Source: Bacteroidota bacterium (GTDB lineage Bacteria; Bacteroidota; Bacteroidia; Chitinophagales; Chitinophagaceae). Taken from it: a DNA stretch of 38,915 nucleotides. The stretch lies in the NCBI GenBank assembly GCA_003175935.1, contig PSRI01000057.1, forward strand, positions 1 to 38,915. The letters are read 5' to 3'. Below the pieces are notes generated by a model. The model saw only the letters and a program-made list of their open reading frames with translations, was not told the origin of the DNA and ran no database searches. Below, one piece after another: positions 1 to 8,062 of the stretch (the first letter of the stretch is position 1; each line of letters opens with the position of its first letter). The translations under genes and the position numbers were made by a program.

Positions 1-1259
1 GGATTGAAAGTGAGCTGTGTTTTTTTATACTGATTTTTGAAAATACTTACGGGTTTAAACGATGACAAATACAAAGCAGGATAACTGCCCGCAAGAATGC
101 TCGTGAATAAAATAAATCCTGCTAGCCCTATCCAAAAAATCGGATTGGTCCATGGAATTTCCAATTGAATACCAATAAGAGAATTAAAAAACGGAAGTGC
201 TAAAATTGAAATTGCCAATGCAAATACAGACGCACCACAAACAGGTAGAAATGCCTCCACATAAAACTGAATAATCAACTCCCATTTCCCGGCACCGGCG
301 ACTTTTCTTACGCCAACCTCTTTTGCCCTCGTTTCACTTCGTGCCGTGCTAAGGTTCATAAAATTGATGCAGGCAATTAATAAAATAAACGCAGCAATCA
401 TGGCAAACACTCTCACTGTCTCTATCCTGCCACCTACCGAAACCCCATCTTCATATTGGTTGTATAAATGCAGTCGTTCAAGAGGAACTAAAAAATGTGT
501 CCAGATATCTGGTCTGCCTGAATATTTTCTGGAAATATTTTTGATTTTTCCCTCCAGATCTGTGACCCTGGTATTAGGCTTCAACAATACATAAGTGGCT
601 GTGTTGTTGCTGAGCCAACTTTCATTACTATAACCCTCACCTAATTTGCGTAGATAATCCCAGGCGACCAGGTATTCAAAGTTAAATCGCGTATTTGATG
701 GAAGATCTTTGAGAACGCCTGTTACTGTGAAATAATCGGAACTGTCGAACTTAATAGTTTTACCTATGGGATCAGCATCTCCAAAAAGTTTTTTGGCATA
801 TTTTTCAGTGATTGTAATGGAATTAATATCCCTTAGCTGATTATCGATATTTCCCGAAACAAGAGGAAAACTGAATATTTTCAAAAAAGCGGGATCCACG
901 AAGCTTCCCTGTGAACCGGTTACACTTTTATTTCCAACAGTAACTAAAAACCGATCAATATCTTTTACACGAACTGCATTTTCAATTTCTGGAAAATCTT
1001 TTGCGATGGTTGGTCCAAGCGGTTGTGGAACAACTGGAATTGCATTGCGATGGCCATCGGTATTATTTGTTAAACCATAGACTTCATAAATCTGCCTGGC
1101 GTTTTTATGAAAACGATCAAATCCAATTTCGTTTTTTAACCATAAAATGATGAGCATAGAACCAGCCATGCCTATGGAAAGTCCGATGATATTGATAAAA
1201 GAAAATCCCTTTCCTTTGGCAAGATATCTTAATGATGACTTGAAATAGTTTCTCAACAT
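1..1259 (-). CDS. FtsX/MacB-like ABC transporter permease, 3' part cut by window edge
   Basis: This minus-strand frame stays open from an ATG at 1259 to the left edge, about 419 codons, so the C-terminal half is missing. It starts MLRNYFKSSLRYL, the usual opening of Bacteroidota FtsX permeases. A first membrane segment around residues 20-40 is followed by a large extracytoplasmic MacB-type core domain. A second membrane segment then leads into the hallmark stretch ACINFMNLSTARSETRAKEV, followed by GVRK and two more membrane segments. Family knowledge: such proteins are inner-membrane permeases of type VII ABC systems that work with a separate ATPase; no ATPase gene is visible here. A 91-codon ORF lies 79 bases upstream on the same strand, an arrangement repeated at 5052-7738. 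The substrate cannot be told. Family assignment is firm; MacB-like antimicrobial or peptide export is only one option. Confidence 0.9.
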   Translation of the reverse strand, partial: MLRNYFKSSLRYLAKGKGFSFINIIGLSIGMAGSMLIILWLKNEIGFDRFHKNARQIYEVYGLTNNTDGHRNAIPVVPQPLGPTIAKDFPEIENAVRVKDIDRFLVTVGNKSVTGSQGSFVDPAFLKIFSFPLVSGNIDNQLRDINSITITEKYAKKLFGDADPIGKTIKFDSSDYFTVTGVLKDLPSNTRFNFEYLVAWDYLRKLGEGYSNESWLSNNTATYVLLKPNTRVTDLEGKIKNISRKYSGRPDIWTHFLVPLERLHLYNQYEDGVSVGGRIETVRVFAMIAAFILLIACINFMNLSTARSETRAKEVGVRKVAGAGKWELIIQFYVEAFLPVCGASVFALAISILALPFFNSLIGIQLEIPWTNPIFWIGLAGFILFTSILAGSYPALYLSSFKPVSIFKNQYKKTQLTFN

Positions 1260-1275
1260 CTATTTAATATTTCGA

Positions 1276-1320
1276 AAGGTTTCACGCTGAGACGCAAAGT
1301 TTGCAAAGGCGCTTGCGTCT
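1276..1320. repeat. Interspersed CGCAAAG-type intergenic repeat
   Basis: The stretch reads TTTCACGCTGAGACGCAAAG and continues TTTGCAAAGGCGC. Related copies occur at 5009-5048 (opposite orientation) and at 7446-7530, where it is split by another repeat. It lies between the small ORF and the FtsX gene. Function unknown. Confidence 0.6.
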
Positions 1321-1338
1321 ATAATTTTTGATCATTCC

Positions 1339-1614
1339 TCAGTTTTTAGAAAAGGAATAAAGGGAATATTTGTTTGATGTATTTAGAAATTTTCTTCTTG
1401 AAGTAATCTTCCTCCACAATTGCACATAAGCCTTCAACGTGTCCGCTTCATCATTTTCTCTGCAACTCCTAAAAAGCTCTTTCAATTTTTGGATTATATT
1501 GCTGAATTGTGGCCACTGCTGCATCATCCTTTCAAGGCTTGTTGCTTCATCAGGCGTCAACTCTTCATCCATCATTTTTGTCAGCAAAATCCAAAGACTC
1601 TCATGATTGTCCAT
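1339..1614 (-). CDS. Small FecR-N-terminus-like protein upstream of FtsX permease
   Basis: This encodes a 91-residue soluble protein from ATG 1614 (MDNHESLWILLTKMMDEEL). A TTG three codons upstream would also be in frame but is less likely. The pattern (tryptophan near the N-terminus, LLTKMMDEELTPDE, then LERMMQQWPQF) resembles the helical N-terminal part of FecR/anti-sigma-type proteins. It has no membrane segment and no FecR domain. A similar protein at 7541-7738 also sits just upstream of an FtsX permease, so the pairing looks functional: the two are probably co-transcribed, with 79 bases between stop and permease start. Inference: a small accessory or regulatory partner of the permease. 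No function is known to me. Confidence 0.65.
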   Translation of the reverse strand: MDNHESLWILLTKMMDEELTPDEATSLERMMQQWPQFSNIIQKLKELFRSCRENDEADTLKAYVQLWRKITSRRKFLNTSNKYSLYSFSKN

Positions 1615-1907
1615 AGAATTCAATTTTTTTCACAAAGCGAGTGCCTAATAATTAGATTCTGAGAACCAATATTTTAAAAATAAACATTGATTAAACTGTC
1701 CGGTTTTGTTACATCGCCTGTCCACTTATGGCCCTACTGCTACAATCGCGCTTTCTTTCAAAGACAAAGTGTAATTAAACTTGTTGCTTTAAGATTTGAG
1801 GAAATCAAAAATGTTTTTTGGTGAATCAGACTGATTGCTGCTGGGATAAAAATCCTAACTTAATGGCCCTTTAAAATTTTAAATCAATACCCATAAATCA
1901 TTCAAAC

Positions 1908-3314
1908 ATGTCAAAAAATTCCAGGGACTCAAGGCGAAAATTTTTGCAACAAATCGGAAGCACCAGTTTATTAATGGCAGCTGGGCCTTTAAAGAGCCTT
2001 GCAGCAATTGAAAAAGCAGAACAGAGAACGATTTATTATGAAAAAAGAATTTCTCCCAATGATAATATCAAACTCGCAGTAATTGGTTTTGGCATCCAGG
2101 GCCATTTTGATTTGAGAACTGCGCTTCGTGTTCCAGGAGTTGAACTCGCAGCCGTTTGTGATTTATATACAGGTAGGCTTGAAAACGCGAAGGAGATGTA
2201 TGGTAAAGATATTTTCACTACAAAAAATTACCAGGAGATTCTCGACAAAAAAGAAATTGACGCAGTAATCATTGCAACGAGCGACCACTGGCATGCACGC
2301 ATCACAAAAGAAGCTCTTAAAAAAGGTAAAGCAGTTTATTGTGAAAAACCAATAGTGCACAAGATAAGTGAAGGAATGGGTGTAATTGAAACTCATAAAG
2401 CCAGCAATAAAGTAATGCAGGTGGGAAGTCAGCGCGTAAGCAGTATCGTTTATTCTAAAGCGCAGGAGCTTTTGAAAGCTGGTGAAATTGGAAAACTGAA
2501 TATGGTAAATGCGGTTTATGACAGGCAAAGTTCCATTGGTGCATGGGAATACACTATGCCCAATGATGCCTCTCCCGAAACCGTTGACTGGAATAAATAC
2601 GTTGAGGGAATGAATAAAATTCCATTCGATCCAAAGAAATTTTTCTGGTGGAGAAACTATCGCGATTTCGGAACCGGTGTAGCAGGTGATTTATTTATTC
2701 ATCTTCTATCAGGCACACATTTCATTACAGGATCAAAAGGTCCTAACAGGATTTATTCAAGCGGGCAACTCTCCTATTGGAAAGATGGAAGAGATGTACC
2801 GGATATCATGACTGGAATTTTGCAATACCCCGATGCTAAAGAACATCCTGCATTTCAATTGACGCTTCAGGTGAATTTCATTAGTGGAACAGGCGGTCAG
2901 GAGATTATCAAATTGGTGGGAGAAGAAGGTACGATAGAATTGAAAGGAAACGGACTCACGGTTCATCATAGCATCATGCCAAAAGCTCCGGGATTTGGAG
3001 GATATGATGCAGTATTCACATATCCAAAATCCATGCAGGATAGTTTGACAGAGGCTTACAAACAAAAATATACCGACGATGAAAAAAAAGCTCCCACAAA
3101 GCCCGATATAGATTTCAAAGCGCCTCAAGGATATAGTGATCATTTGGACCACTTCACCAATTTCTTTGATTCAATTCGTTCAGGCAAGCCCGTAGTTGAG
3201 GATCCTGTTTTTGGATTCAGGGCCGCAGCTCCTGCTCTTTCCTGCAACACAAGTTATTTCGAAGGAAAAATTGTGAACTGGGATCCTGAGAATTTGAAAT
3301 TGTTGAAAGCGTAA
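1908..3314 (+). CDS. Gfo/Idh/MocA-family oxidoreductase with Tat signal
   Basis: This is a 468-residue protein. The N-terminus carries a twin-arginine signal (SRRKFLQQIG, residues about 8-17, then a hydrophobic stretch and a possible cleavage near LAA), so export to the periplasm as a folded, cofactor-loaded enzyme is likely. The Rossmann NAD(P)-binding motif GFGIQG is at about residues 60-65, and the family's EKP motif is at about 146-148 (YCEKPIVH). The C-terminal part fits the family's alpha/beta substrate domain. Known family members oxidise or epimerise sugars and cyclitols; the substrate here is not predictable. GH109-type glycosidases share this fold and the Tat signal, but the intact EKP argues for an ordinary dehydrogenase. 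The gene stands alone, converging on 3329-3763 with 14 bases between. Confidence 0.9.
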   Translation: MSKNSRDSRRKFLQQIGSTSLLMAAGPLKSLAAIEKAEQRTIYYEKRISPNDNIKLAVIGFGIQGHFDLRTALRVPGVELAAVCDLYTGRLENAKEMYGKDIFTTKNYQEILDKKEIDAVIIATSDHWHARITKEALKKGKAVYCEKPIVHKISEGMGVIETHKASNKVMQVGSQRVSSIVYSKAQELLKAGEIGKLNMVNAVYDRQSSIGAWEYTMPNDASPETVDWNKYVEGMNKIPFDPKKFFWWRNYRDFGTGVAGDLFIHLLSGTHFITGSKGPNRIYSSGQLSYWKDGRDVPDIMTGILQYPDAKEHPAFQLTLQVNFISGTGGQEIIKLVGEEGTIELKGNGLTVHHSIMPKAPGFGGYDAVFTYPKSMQDSLTEAYKQKYTDDEKKAPTKPDIDFKAPQGYSDHLDHFTNFFDSIRSGKPVVEDPVFGFRAAAPALSCNTSYFEGKIVNWDPENLKLLKA

Positions 3315-3328
3315 TCTCAATTTGGTTT

Positions 3329-3763
3329 TCAAATAATTTGCACATAGGGTTTATGAGGAGTGATCCTGATTTTGGACCGGTAGGGAACTAAGTCAGGGTG
3401 TATGAATACAATGAGTAAAATCAATACGGGAACTCCACCCGACATTATCGTATCCATCCACAATGGCAAAAACAAATCGAGCCTGGCATCTTCAGGATTA
3501 TCCTTTGTATACACTATCGGAAGACATTGACCTGGGGTATAAATGAAATTATCGGGGCCATTAAAAAAAATAGTGTCGTTCCCGACAAAAAATTCAAAAA
3601 CAGAATAAACTCTTTCAAACTGGCCATTAATGGTTTTGCCAACAAAACACATTTTGGCCGTGGTCTTTTTAGTATGGGAGAGCCACAGCAGGTTATAAAT
3701 TAAGAACGGTGCGATTAACACCAAAAAAATAATGAGGAAAAAAATCCGTCGGCCAATGGTCAT
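3329..3763 (-). CDS. DUF3592-like small membrane protein
   Basis: This encodes 144 residues from ATG 3763. A hydrophobic segment at residues about 8-27 and a second near 108-125 flank an extracytoplasmic stretch. That stretch contains the pattern YTPGQCLPIVYTKDNPEDAR, which resembles the V-x-Y-x-x-x-NP-x-A motif of DUF3592 proteins. A single gene, convergent with the Gfo/Idh gene and followed upstream by the VOC gene on the same strand 112 bases away. The role is unknown. The assignment rests on topology and one motif, so it is moderate. Confidence 0.6.
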   Translation of the reverse strand: MTIGRRIFFLIIFLVLIAPFLIYNLLWLSHTKKTTAKMCFVGKTINGQFERVYSVFEFFVGNDTIFFNGPDNFIYTPGQCLPIVYTKDNPEDARLDLFLPLWMDTIMSGGVPVLILLIVFIHPDLVPYRSKIRITPHKPYVQII

Positions 3764-3875
3764 GGTTAATGGTTCTGGCGTGTAGTCTGCATGTAGCAGA
3801 CCAGACAGCTAATAAACCATTTGCTGCGGGAAATATTGTAGAAAAAATTTAAAGTGTTGTTAAGACTTTTAATTC

Positions 3876-4244
3876 TTAAACTGGTTCCTGGTACAATCCC
3901 AGAATATTTCCAAAGGGATCGCTAAACCTTGCTGTGAGTTCACCAGGATCCCCACCCAGGGGCTGCACAATTTTGCCTCCATTTGCCACTACGGATTCAA
4001 TTGCTTTTTTGATATCATCAACCATCACGTATACCATCAATCCCACTTCCGTCATAGGTTTCCGATTCAAAACCCATGCACCGCTTACTTCTACCCCATC
4101 ATCGAATGCAGTCGCTCCATCGCCTCTGGTCCTAATGCTCCAACCAAAAACACTTTGGTAGAATTTCGAGGAAATCTGCACGTCCTGGGCAGGTATCTCT
4201 ACATAACAAATTTTGCCATTGGCAACTCTGGGTGCTTGTGACAT
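3876..4244 (-). CDS. VOC (glyoxalase/bleomycin-resistance) family protein
   Basis: This is a single-domain 122-residue protein. It begins with the beta strand GKICYVEIPAQDV followed by SSKFYQSVFGWSIR, and ends with FSDPFGNILGLYQEP, the classic first and last motifs of the VOC fold. Proteins of this size form dimers. Many Bacteroidota paralogues have no assigned reaction, and the usual metal histidine is absent from the first strand here. It lies 85 bases downstream of the DinB-like gene on the same strand, with a repeat array between them. Family is certain, function open. Confidence 0.85.
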   Translation of the reverse strand: MSQAPRVANGKICYVEIPAQDVQISSKFYQSVFGWSIRTRGDGATAFDDGVEVSGAWVLNRKPMTEVGLMVYVMVDDIKKAIESVVANGGKIVQPLGGDPGELTARFSDPFGNILGLYQEPV

Positions 4245-4252
4245 TTTGATAG

Positions 4253-4338
4253 TTTGTAGTTGGTTGTTTGTTGTTTATGGTTTGTCTAAGTACTAAGTAC
4301 TATATACTAAGTACTACATACTAAGTACTCTATACTTT
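4253..4338 (-). repeat. AGTACT-array composite repeat (copy 1)
   Basis: Read on the minus strand, this is an array of AGTACTTAGTA(C/T) units (4287-4338), then TAGACAAA (4281-4288), then an A/C-rich tail of AAACCATAAACAACAAAC type. It begins inside the last codons of the DinB-like gene, whose TAG stop at 4330-4332 is part of the array. The same order and polarity recur at 4973-5008 and 10172-10265. Confidence 0.75.
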
Positions 4339-4827
4339 ATTTTGGGGTTTTAAAAACGCAATTTGCCCCAGGTGATAGGCAAAATGATTCGTACGGTTTA
4401 AGAGGACATTGAATCTGTTCCTATGAGGTTCTTTGGCAAAATCTTCATCAGAAATTGCAGTGTGTTTTTTAAACCAGTCCCCGGCTTCCATTTCGGAAAA
4501 TCTCTTATGCAGATTTTCATGAACTTCTTTCCAGCACTGTCGCAATTTTGCTATTGAAGTTTTAGGAAGATTCGCTGATTCAGGATTTTGTACGTATACT
4601 TCGTAAAGTTCAGGATGAAGGACCTCGCCAATACCTAACATGGCGGATAGTTTATCATGAATGGCAACCATATGCCCCAATAAATACCAACCGGTATTTC
4701 TGTTGGGTGCCACCTGATTCATGAGTTGCTCATCAGAAAGGCTATTAATTAAATCATCAAATCTTTTGAATTGAGTTTGCCATGCCTGCAATCCCTGGTC
4801 GATCATCATTTCCTGGTGGGTAGTCAT
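4330..4827 (-). CDS. DinB/YfiT-like family protein
   Basis: This encodes 165 residues forming a predicted four-helix bundle. The histidines expected for the DinB metal site are present: His52 in WYLLGHMVAIHDK, and His148 and His152 in NRTNHFAYHLGQ. Family members are putative metal-dependent enzymes; some are thiol S-transferases (bacillithiol type), most are uncharacterised, and the name reflects DNA-damage induction in Bacillus. It lies upstream of the VOC gene on the same strand. The last codons (KV stop) run into an AGTACT repeat array, so the C-terminus may have been set by repeat insertion. Confidence 0.85.
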   Translation of the reverse strand: MTTHQEMMIDQGLQAWQTQFKRFDDLINSLSDEQLMNQVAPNRNTGWYLLGHMVAIHDKLSAMLGIGEVLHPELYEVYVQNPESANLPKTSIAKLRQCWKEVHENLHKRFSEMEAGDWFKKHTAISDEDFAKEPHRNRFNVLLNRTNHFAYHLGQIAFLKPQNKV

Positions 4828-4924
4828 AAAAGACCTTTTGGGAAAGTTACGACGGATTCGGCCATCAACAAAACTCTCATCCGGCTATAATTGACATTTG
4901 TTACAGCTAAAAAAAATCTTTTTT

Positions 4925-4963
4925 GAACCACGAAAATACAAAGGTCACTAAGATTCACGGAAG
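4925..4963. repeat. GAACCACGAAAA / CACTAAGATTCACGG intergenic repeat
   Basis: This has the shape of the common Bacteroidota intergenic repeat GAACCACGAA...CACTAAG...CACGG. It is the first of three different repeat types filling the 224-base gap between the DinB-like gene and the FtsX gene. I saw only one copy in the window, so the call rests on resemblance. Confidence 0.4.
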
Positions 4964-4972
4964 TTAACTGGA

Positions 4973-5008
4973 TTTGTCTGGGTACTAGGTACTAAGTACT
5001 TGATACTT
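4973..5008 (-). repeat. AGTACT-array composite repeat (copy 2)
   Basis: On the minus strand it reads AAGTACTTAGTACCTAGTAC then CCAGACAAA. It shares the array-to-(T/C)AGACAAA junction of copies 1 and 3 and the same polarity relative to the upstream gene, here the FtsX gene ending at 5052. Confidence 0.7.
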
Positions 5009-5048
5009 CTCTTTGCGTCTTTGCGAAACTCCGCGTCTTTGCGCGAAA
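5009..5048. repeat. CGCAAAG-type intergenic repeat
   Basis: On the plus strand it reads CTTTGCGTCTTTGCG, AAACTCCGCG and TCTTTGCGCG. It is the reverse-orientation relative of 1276-1320 and abuts the stop codon of the FtsX gene at 5052. Confidence 0.6.
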
Positions 5049-5051
5049 TTG

Positions 5052-7421
5052 TTACTCGCTTCTTAGAGAGCGTACCGGATTCGCCAGTGCTGCTTTTATT
5101 GCCTGAAAACTGATTGTTACTAGCGTAATCACAACGGCTATTGCCGCTGCCAGCACAAATACTAACGGTCCGATTCCGATTCTATAATCATATTTCAACA
5201 ACCACTGGTTGAGAAAATAAAATGCAATCGGCGAAGCAATGAAACAACTGATCAGTACAAGGAAAATGAAATCCTTCGATAAAAGCAACCAAACCTGTGA
5301 TACGGATGAACCCAACACTTTGCGGATTCCTATCTCCTTGGTGCGCTGCTCGGCGATATACGCTGCAAGTCCAAATAAACCCAGACAAGAAATAAAAATG
5401 GCAAGTCCCGCAAACAGACCGGACAGTTTTCCGATCAACATTTCCATATTGAATTTTCGGGCATAATTCTCGTCTGAGAAATCAAATTTATATGGATAGC
5501 CCGGATTGTACTTGTTAAATATTCCATTTAATTGCGTGAGGGCCTCCTGCGTTTTGATTTTGGGTGAGAGGCGATACAAAAGTTCATATTGCGTATCAGG
5601 GGTTGTTAGGAACATAGTTGGATCAGCAGATGAAAAAGCGGAAATCATCAATGCGTCATTCGTCACACCAACAATCTTAAATTTTTTATCATTCCAGCCT
5701 ATTATTTGGTTGATGGGATTCTTAATCCTAAGCCTTTTTATTGCGGCCTGGTTGAAAATGACGCTGGTTGTGTCGTTATTATTAACAAAATCTCTTCCTT
5801 CGACAAATTTCATTCCGAGCGTTTTGAAATAATCTTCACCAATAACTACGGCGCCCATTTCTACAGTTTCACCGGCGTTCTTACCTTCCCAAAAATCCAG
5901 GTCCGTATGCCAATAAATATCAGTAGCGGGACTCGATGCAAAGGTCATTGAACTGACTATTCCCATTTGCAACAATTCGTTTTTAAGAGCTGTATAATTT
6001 TTATTGAGATCTCCTTTGGCATCAGTAATTAACAGGCGATTCAAATCATATCCCGAGGGTCTGTCTTTTGCATGTTGAATTTGCTGATAAATGATGATAG
6101 TACTAATGATTAACGCTATTGAACAACTGAATTGCAAAACAACAAGGATCTTTCGCGGCAGTGTTCCTGCTTTTCCAATATTAAGCGTTCCTTTTAGAAC
6201 TTTCACAGGTTGGAAAGATGATAGATAAAATGCAGGCCTGCTTCCCGCCACAAGCGCTGTTACAATTATACAGACAAGCATGATCAGCCAAAAGCCTATG
6301 CTGGCAAATGGCATTTCTATTTTGGAGTCTGTTAGTGTATTAAAATACGGTAGGGCCACTTCAACAAGCAACAGAGAAATTGCAAATGCCAATACAGTGA
6401 GCATTACAGATTCCATCAAAAATTGAAAGATGAGATCTTTTCTCTCCGAACCAATTGCTTTTCTTACACCAACCTCTCTCGCTCTCTTCTCAGATCTCGC
6501 CGTTGTTAAGTTTATGAAATTGATGCACGCAATAAGTAAAACAAGTGCACCAATGATACCAAACATTTTTACATACGCAATCATTCCCTCTACAGCTTTA
6601 CCGTTTTTATATTCTGAGAAAAGATGCCAGTCGCTGATGGGCTGCATAATCACATATGAATACATCGCATTCGTGTTATCCTTCTCTGTATGTTCGATGT
6701 TCCTGATTTTAGCTGCAACCTGCGAGTATGAAACGCCAGGTTTTGTTTTGATAAAAATCTGGTAGCCATTGTTTCCGTAACTGCCCTGGTTATTTTTTAT
6801 ATTAGTGTTGGTTTGTTCCACATATGTCCACGGTACAAGAAATGCAAACTGAAGACTTGAATTCCCGGGCAGATCCTTAATGATGCCGGTAACTTTTAAA
6901 TTATCCTTATTGTCGTAGCGGATTGTTTTATTGAGAGCATCTTCATTACCAAACAATGCGTTTGCAGTGGATTGAGTAATCACGATTGAATATGGATCAC
7001 TCATGGCAGTCGCCCGATTTCCGGCTACCATAGGATATTCAAACATCTTCAAAAAATTATCTCCAATCTGCGCGCCCCGCATGTAAAATTTTTTATCGCC
7101 CACAGTTAATCCATGGGGGCCCATCCAATCACTTTCAGCCACATATTCTATTTCAGGAACCTGGGTCTTAAGCGTATTTGCCAATTTCAAAGAAGTGGTA
7201 CTGAAAGTAAGCGTATCACCATTGCTCCAGAAATTTCTGCGAACCTGGTAAAGTCGTTCGTAATTGGGGAGGAACCTGTCGAAGGAGTACTGATAATACA
7301 TCCACAAACCAATGAGCAATGCAACGCTCATTCCAATGGCCAGGCCGAAAATATTAAGTGCGCTGTATCCCTTGCTGCGCACAATATTGCGCCAGGCAGT
7401 CTTAAAATAGTTTCTAAACAT
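5052..7421 (-). CDS. FtsX/MacB-like ABC transporter permease
   Basis: This is a full-length permease of 789 residues. I chose ATG 7421 (MFRNYFKTAWRNIVRSKGYS) because family members start here; the open frame upstream consists only of repeat sequence. Topology is MacB core plus FtsX twice: a membrane segment near residue 20, a large extracytoplasmic domain, three segments from about 285 to 430 with the hallmark ACINFINLTTARSEKRAREV, then a second repeat ending in an FtsX block (GLAAYIAEQRTKEIGIRKVL) and three more segments. No ATPase gene is nearby, so it must pair with one encoded elsewhere. The small ORF 7541-7738 lies 119 bases upstream and a REP-like doublet fills the gap. Substrate unknown. 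Confidence 0.93.
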   Translation of the reverse strand: MFRNYFKTAWRNIVRSKGYSALNIFGLAIGMSVALLIGLWMYYQYSFDRFLPNYERLYQVRRNFWSNGDTLTFSTTSLKLANTLKTQVPEIEYVAESDWMGPHGLTVGDKKFYMRGAQIGDNFLKMFEYPMVAGNRATAMSDPYSIVITQSTANALFGNEDALNKTIRYDNKDNLKVTGIIKDLPGNSSLQFAFLVPWTYVEQTNTNIKNNQGSYGNNGYQIFIKTKPGVSYSQVAAKIRNIEHTEKDNTNAMYSYVIMQPISDWHLFSEYKNGKAVEGMIAYVKMFGIIGALVLLIACINFINLTTARSEKRAREVGVRKAIGSERKDLIFQFLMESVMLTVLAFAISLLLVEVALPYFNTLTDSKIEMPFASIGFWLIMLVCIIVTALVAGSRPAFYLSSFQPVKVLKGTLNIGKAGTLPRKILVVLQFSCSIALIISTIIIYQQIQHAKDRPSGYDLNRLLITDAKGDLNKNYTALKNELLQMGIVSSMTFASSPATDIYWHTDLDFWEGKNAGETVEMGAVVIGEDYFKTLGMKFVEGRDFVNNNDTTSVIFNQAAIKRLRIKNPINQIIGWNDKKFKIVGVTNDALMISAFSSADPTMFLTTPDTQYELLYRLSPKIKTQEALTQLNGIFNKYNPGYPYKFDFSDENYARKFNMEMLIGKLSGLFAGLAIFISCLGLFGLAAYIAEQRTKEIGIRKVLGSSVSQVWLLLSKDFIFLVLISCFIASPIAFYFLNQWLLKYDYRIGIGPLVFVLAAAIAVVITLVTISFQAIKAALANPVRSLRSE

Positions 7422-7453
7422 GCTATTAAAGTTAATTTCGTAATACCTCACGC

Positions 7454-7506
7454 CCTGCCTGCCGGCCTTGCTTCGCTGGAGCTTCGCGAAGGCGAGCAGG
7501 CAGGCA
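7454..7506. repeat. Long REP-like palindromic element (locus A)
   Basis: The outer arms CCTGCCTGCC and GCAGGCAGG enclose an inner imperfect hairpin (CTTCGCTGGAGCTTCGCGAAG). A near-identical copy is at 10280-10332, differing visibly by GAGC versus GAGT. The element interrupts a CGCAAAG-type repeat: CACGC lies just to its left and AGACGCAAAG just to its right, contiguous in the intact copy at 1276-1320 apart from two bases. Confidence 0.85.
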
Positions 7507-7540
7507 AGACGCAAAGTTTAGCAAAGCCGCAGTTTAACCT

Positions 7541-7738
7541 TCAACCTTCCTGCCTGCCGGCAGGCAGGCAACTTTCAACGTTCAACTGTTTGGTCCTCCA
7601 AACCTCTCTCATGACTTGCGTGAAATAGTAGATTTCAGGGTCCTGCACTAAAAGACTTTCCAGCTTCCTCAATTCTCGTTTTGAAGCGTCGCCCGTAAGC
7701 ATCTTGGCGATCAGCTTCCAGATTTTCCCTTCATTCAT
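7541..7738 (-). CDS. Small FecR-N-like protein, probably truncated by a repeat
   Basis: This is a 65-residue ORF from ATG 7738. The first ~50 residues (MNEGKIWKLIAKMLTGDAS, then ELRKLESLLVQDPEI and REVWRT) match the pattern of the small ORF at 1339-1614. The last residues (SCLPAGRQEG) are translation of the short REP-like palindrome and its TTCAAC-type flank, which also supplies the stop. The longer relative continues with an AYVQLWRK-like helix that is absent here. Most likely the original gene lost its C-terminus to a repeat insertion. It sits upstream of the FtsX gene like its relative. Whether the product is still functional is open. Confidence 0.6.
   Translation of the reverse strand: MNEGKIWKLIAKMLTGDASKRELRKLESLLVQDPEIYYFTQVMREVWRTKQLNVESCLPAGRQEG
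7549..7570. repeat. Short REP-like palindrome (locus A)
   Basis: This is a perfect palindrome, CCTGCCTGCCGGCAGGCAGG, flanked on both sides by TTCAAC-rich sequence. Together with 7454-7506 it forms a doublet that recurs in the same order and spacing at 10280-10395. It lies inside the 3' end of the small ORF. Confidence 0.85.
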
Positions 7739-8062
7739 GTGTTGCTAATTCTCACCGATTCTTAAATATATTTTTATTCTGTTCTTCAAGAATGAAACCA
7801 AGAATGAAACCTTTGATTCTGAAATGTTTATAATATGCCCAGACTAAGAAATTGTTCCCTTTCGATACAGGGTTCGTTCGATATTGATACAAGATATTTG
7901 TATAGACTTTTGGACGGAAAACATGTTGCAGTATTTGCGACATCAATATGAATAATCAAAAAAAATATTTGGGGGAAAATTTCACCATCCTTCTAAAGAT
8001 TCCGATGGTTGATTATTTTGCAGCGCAATCGCAAAATCCCTCACTAAAGCCCTCCCGATTTT
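7739..8062. other. Divergent intergenic region before the GH97 gene
   Basis: This 324-base gap separates the minus-strand FtsX pair from the plus-strand GH97 gene. It contains a tandem pair of a 12-base word (CAAGAATGAAAC at 7787-7810), a palindrome ATACAA-GATAT-TTGTAT (7887-7903), and a weak promoter-like match at 7910-7938. A 65-codon open frame at 7948-8145 overlaps the GH97 start in another frame and looks spurious. Confidence 0.5.
7910..7938 (+). promoter_or_regulatory. Candidate GH97 promoter with palindrome just upstream
   Basis: TTG (7910-7912), 19 bases, then TATTTGC (7932-7938) approximates the Bacteroidota TTG-N19-TAnnTTTG promoter, one base short in the -7 box. The palindrome at 7887-7903 ends 6 bases before the -33 element and could be an operator. 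The leader to the ATG would be about 115 bases. Confidence 0.3.

Noticed and set aside
346-594. Plus-strand open frame of 82 codons
   Set aside because: It lies wholly inside the minus-strand FtsX gene, whose frame encodes the conserved INFMNLSTARS block; a shadow.
4287-4338. AGTACT array as a CRISPR or short tandem repeat array
   Set aside because: Units are only about 6-10 bases, with no unique spacers, and the array is part of a larger composite element found three times.
7422-7514. Upstream extension of the FtsX permease start (31 extra codons)
   Set aside because: The extra codons translate the long REP-like palindrome and CGCAAAG repeat; the family start MFRNYFKTAW is at 7421.
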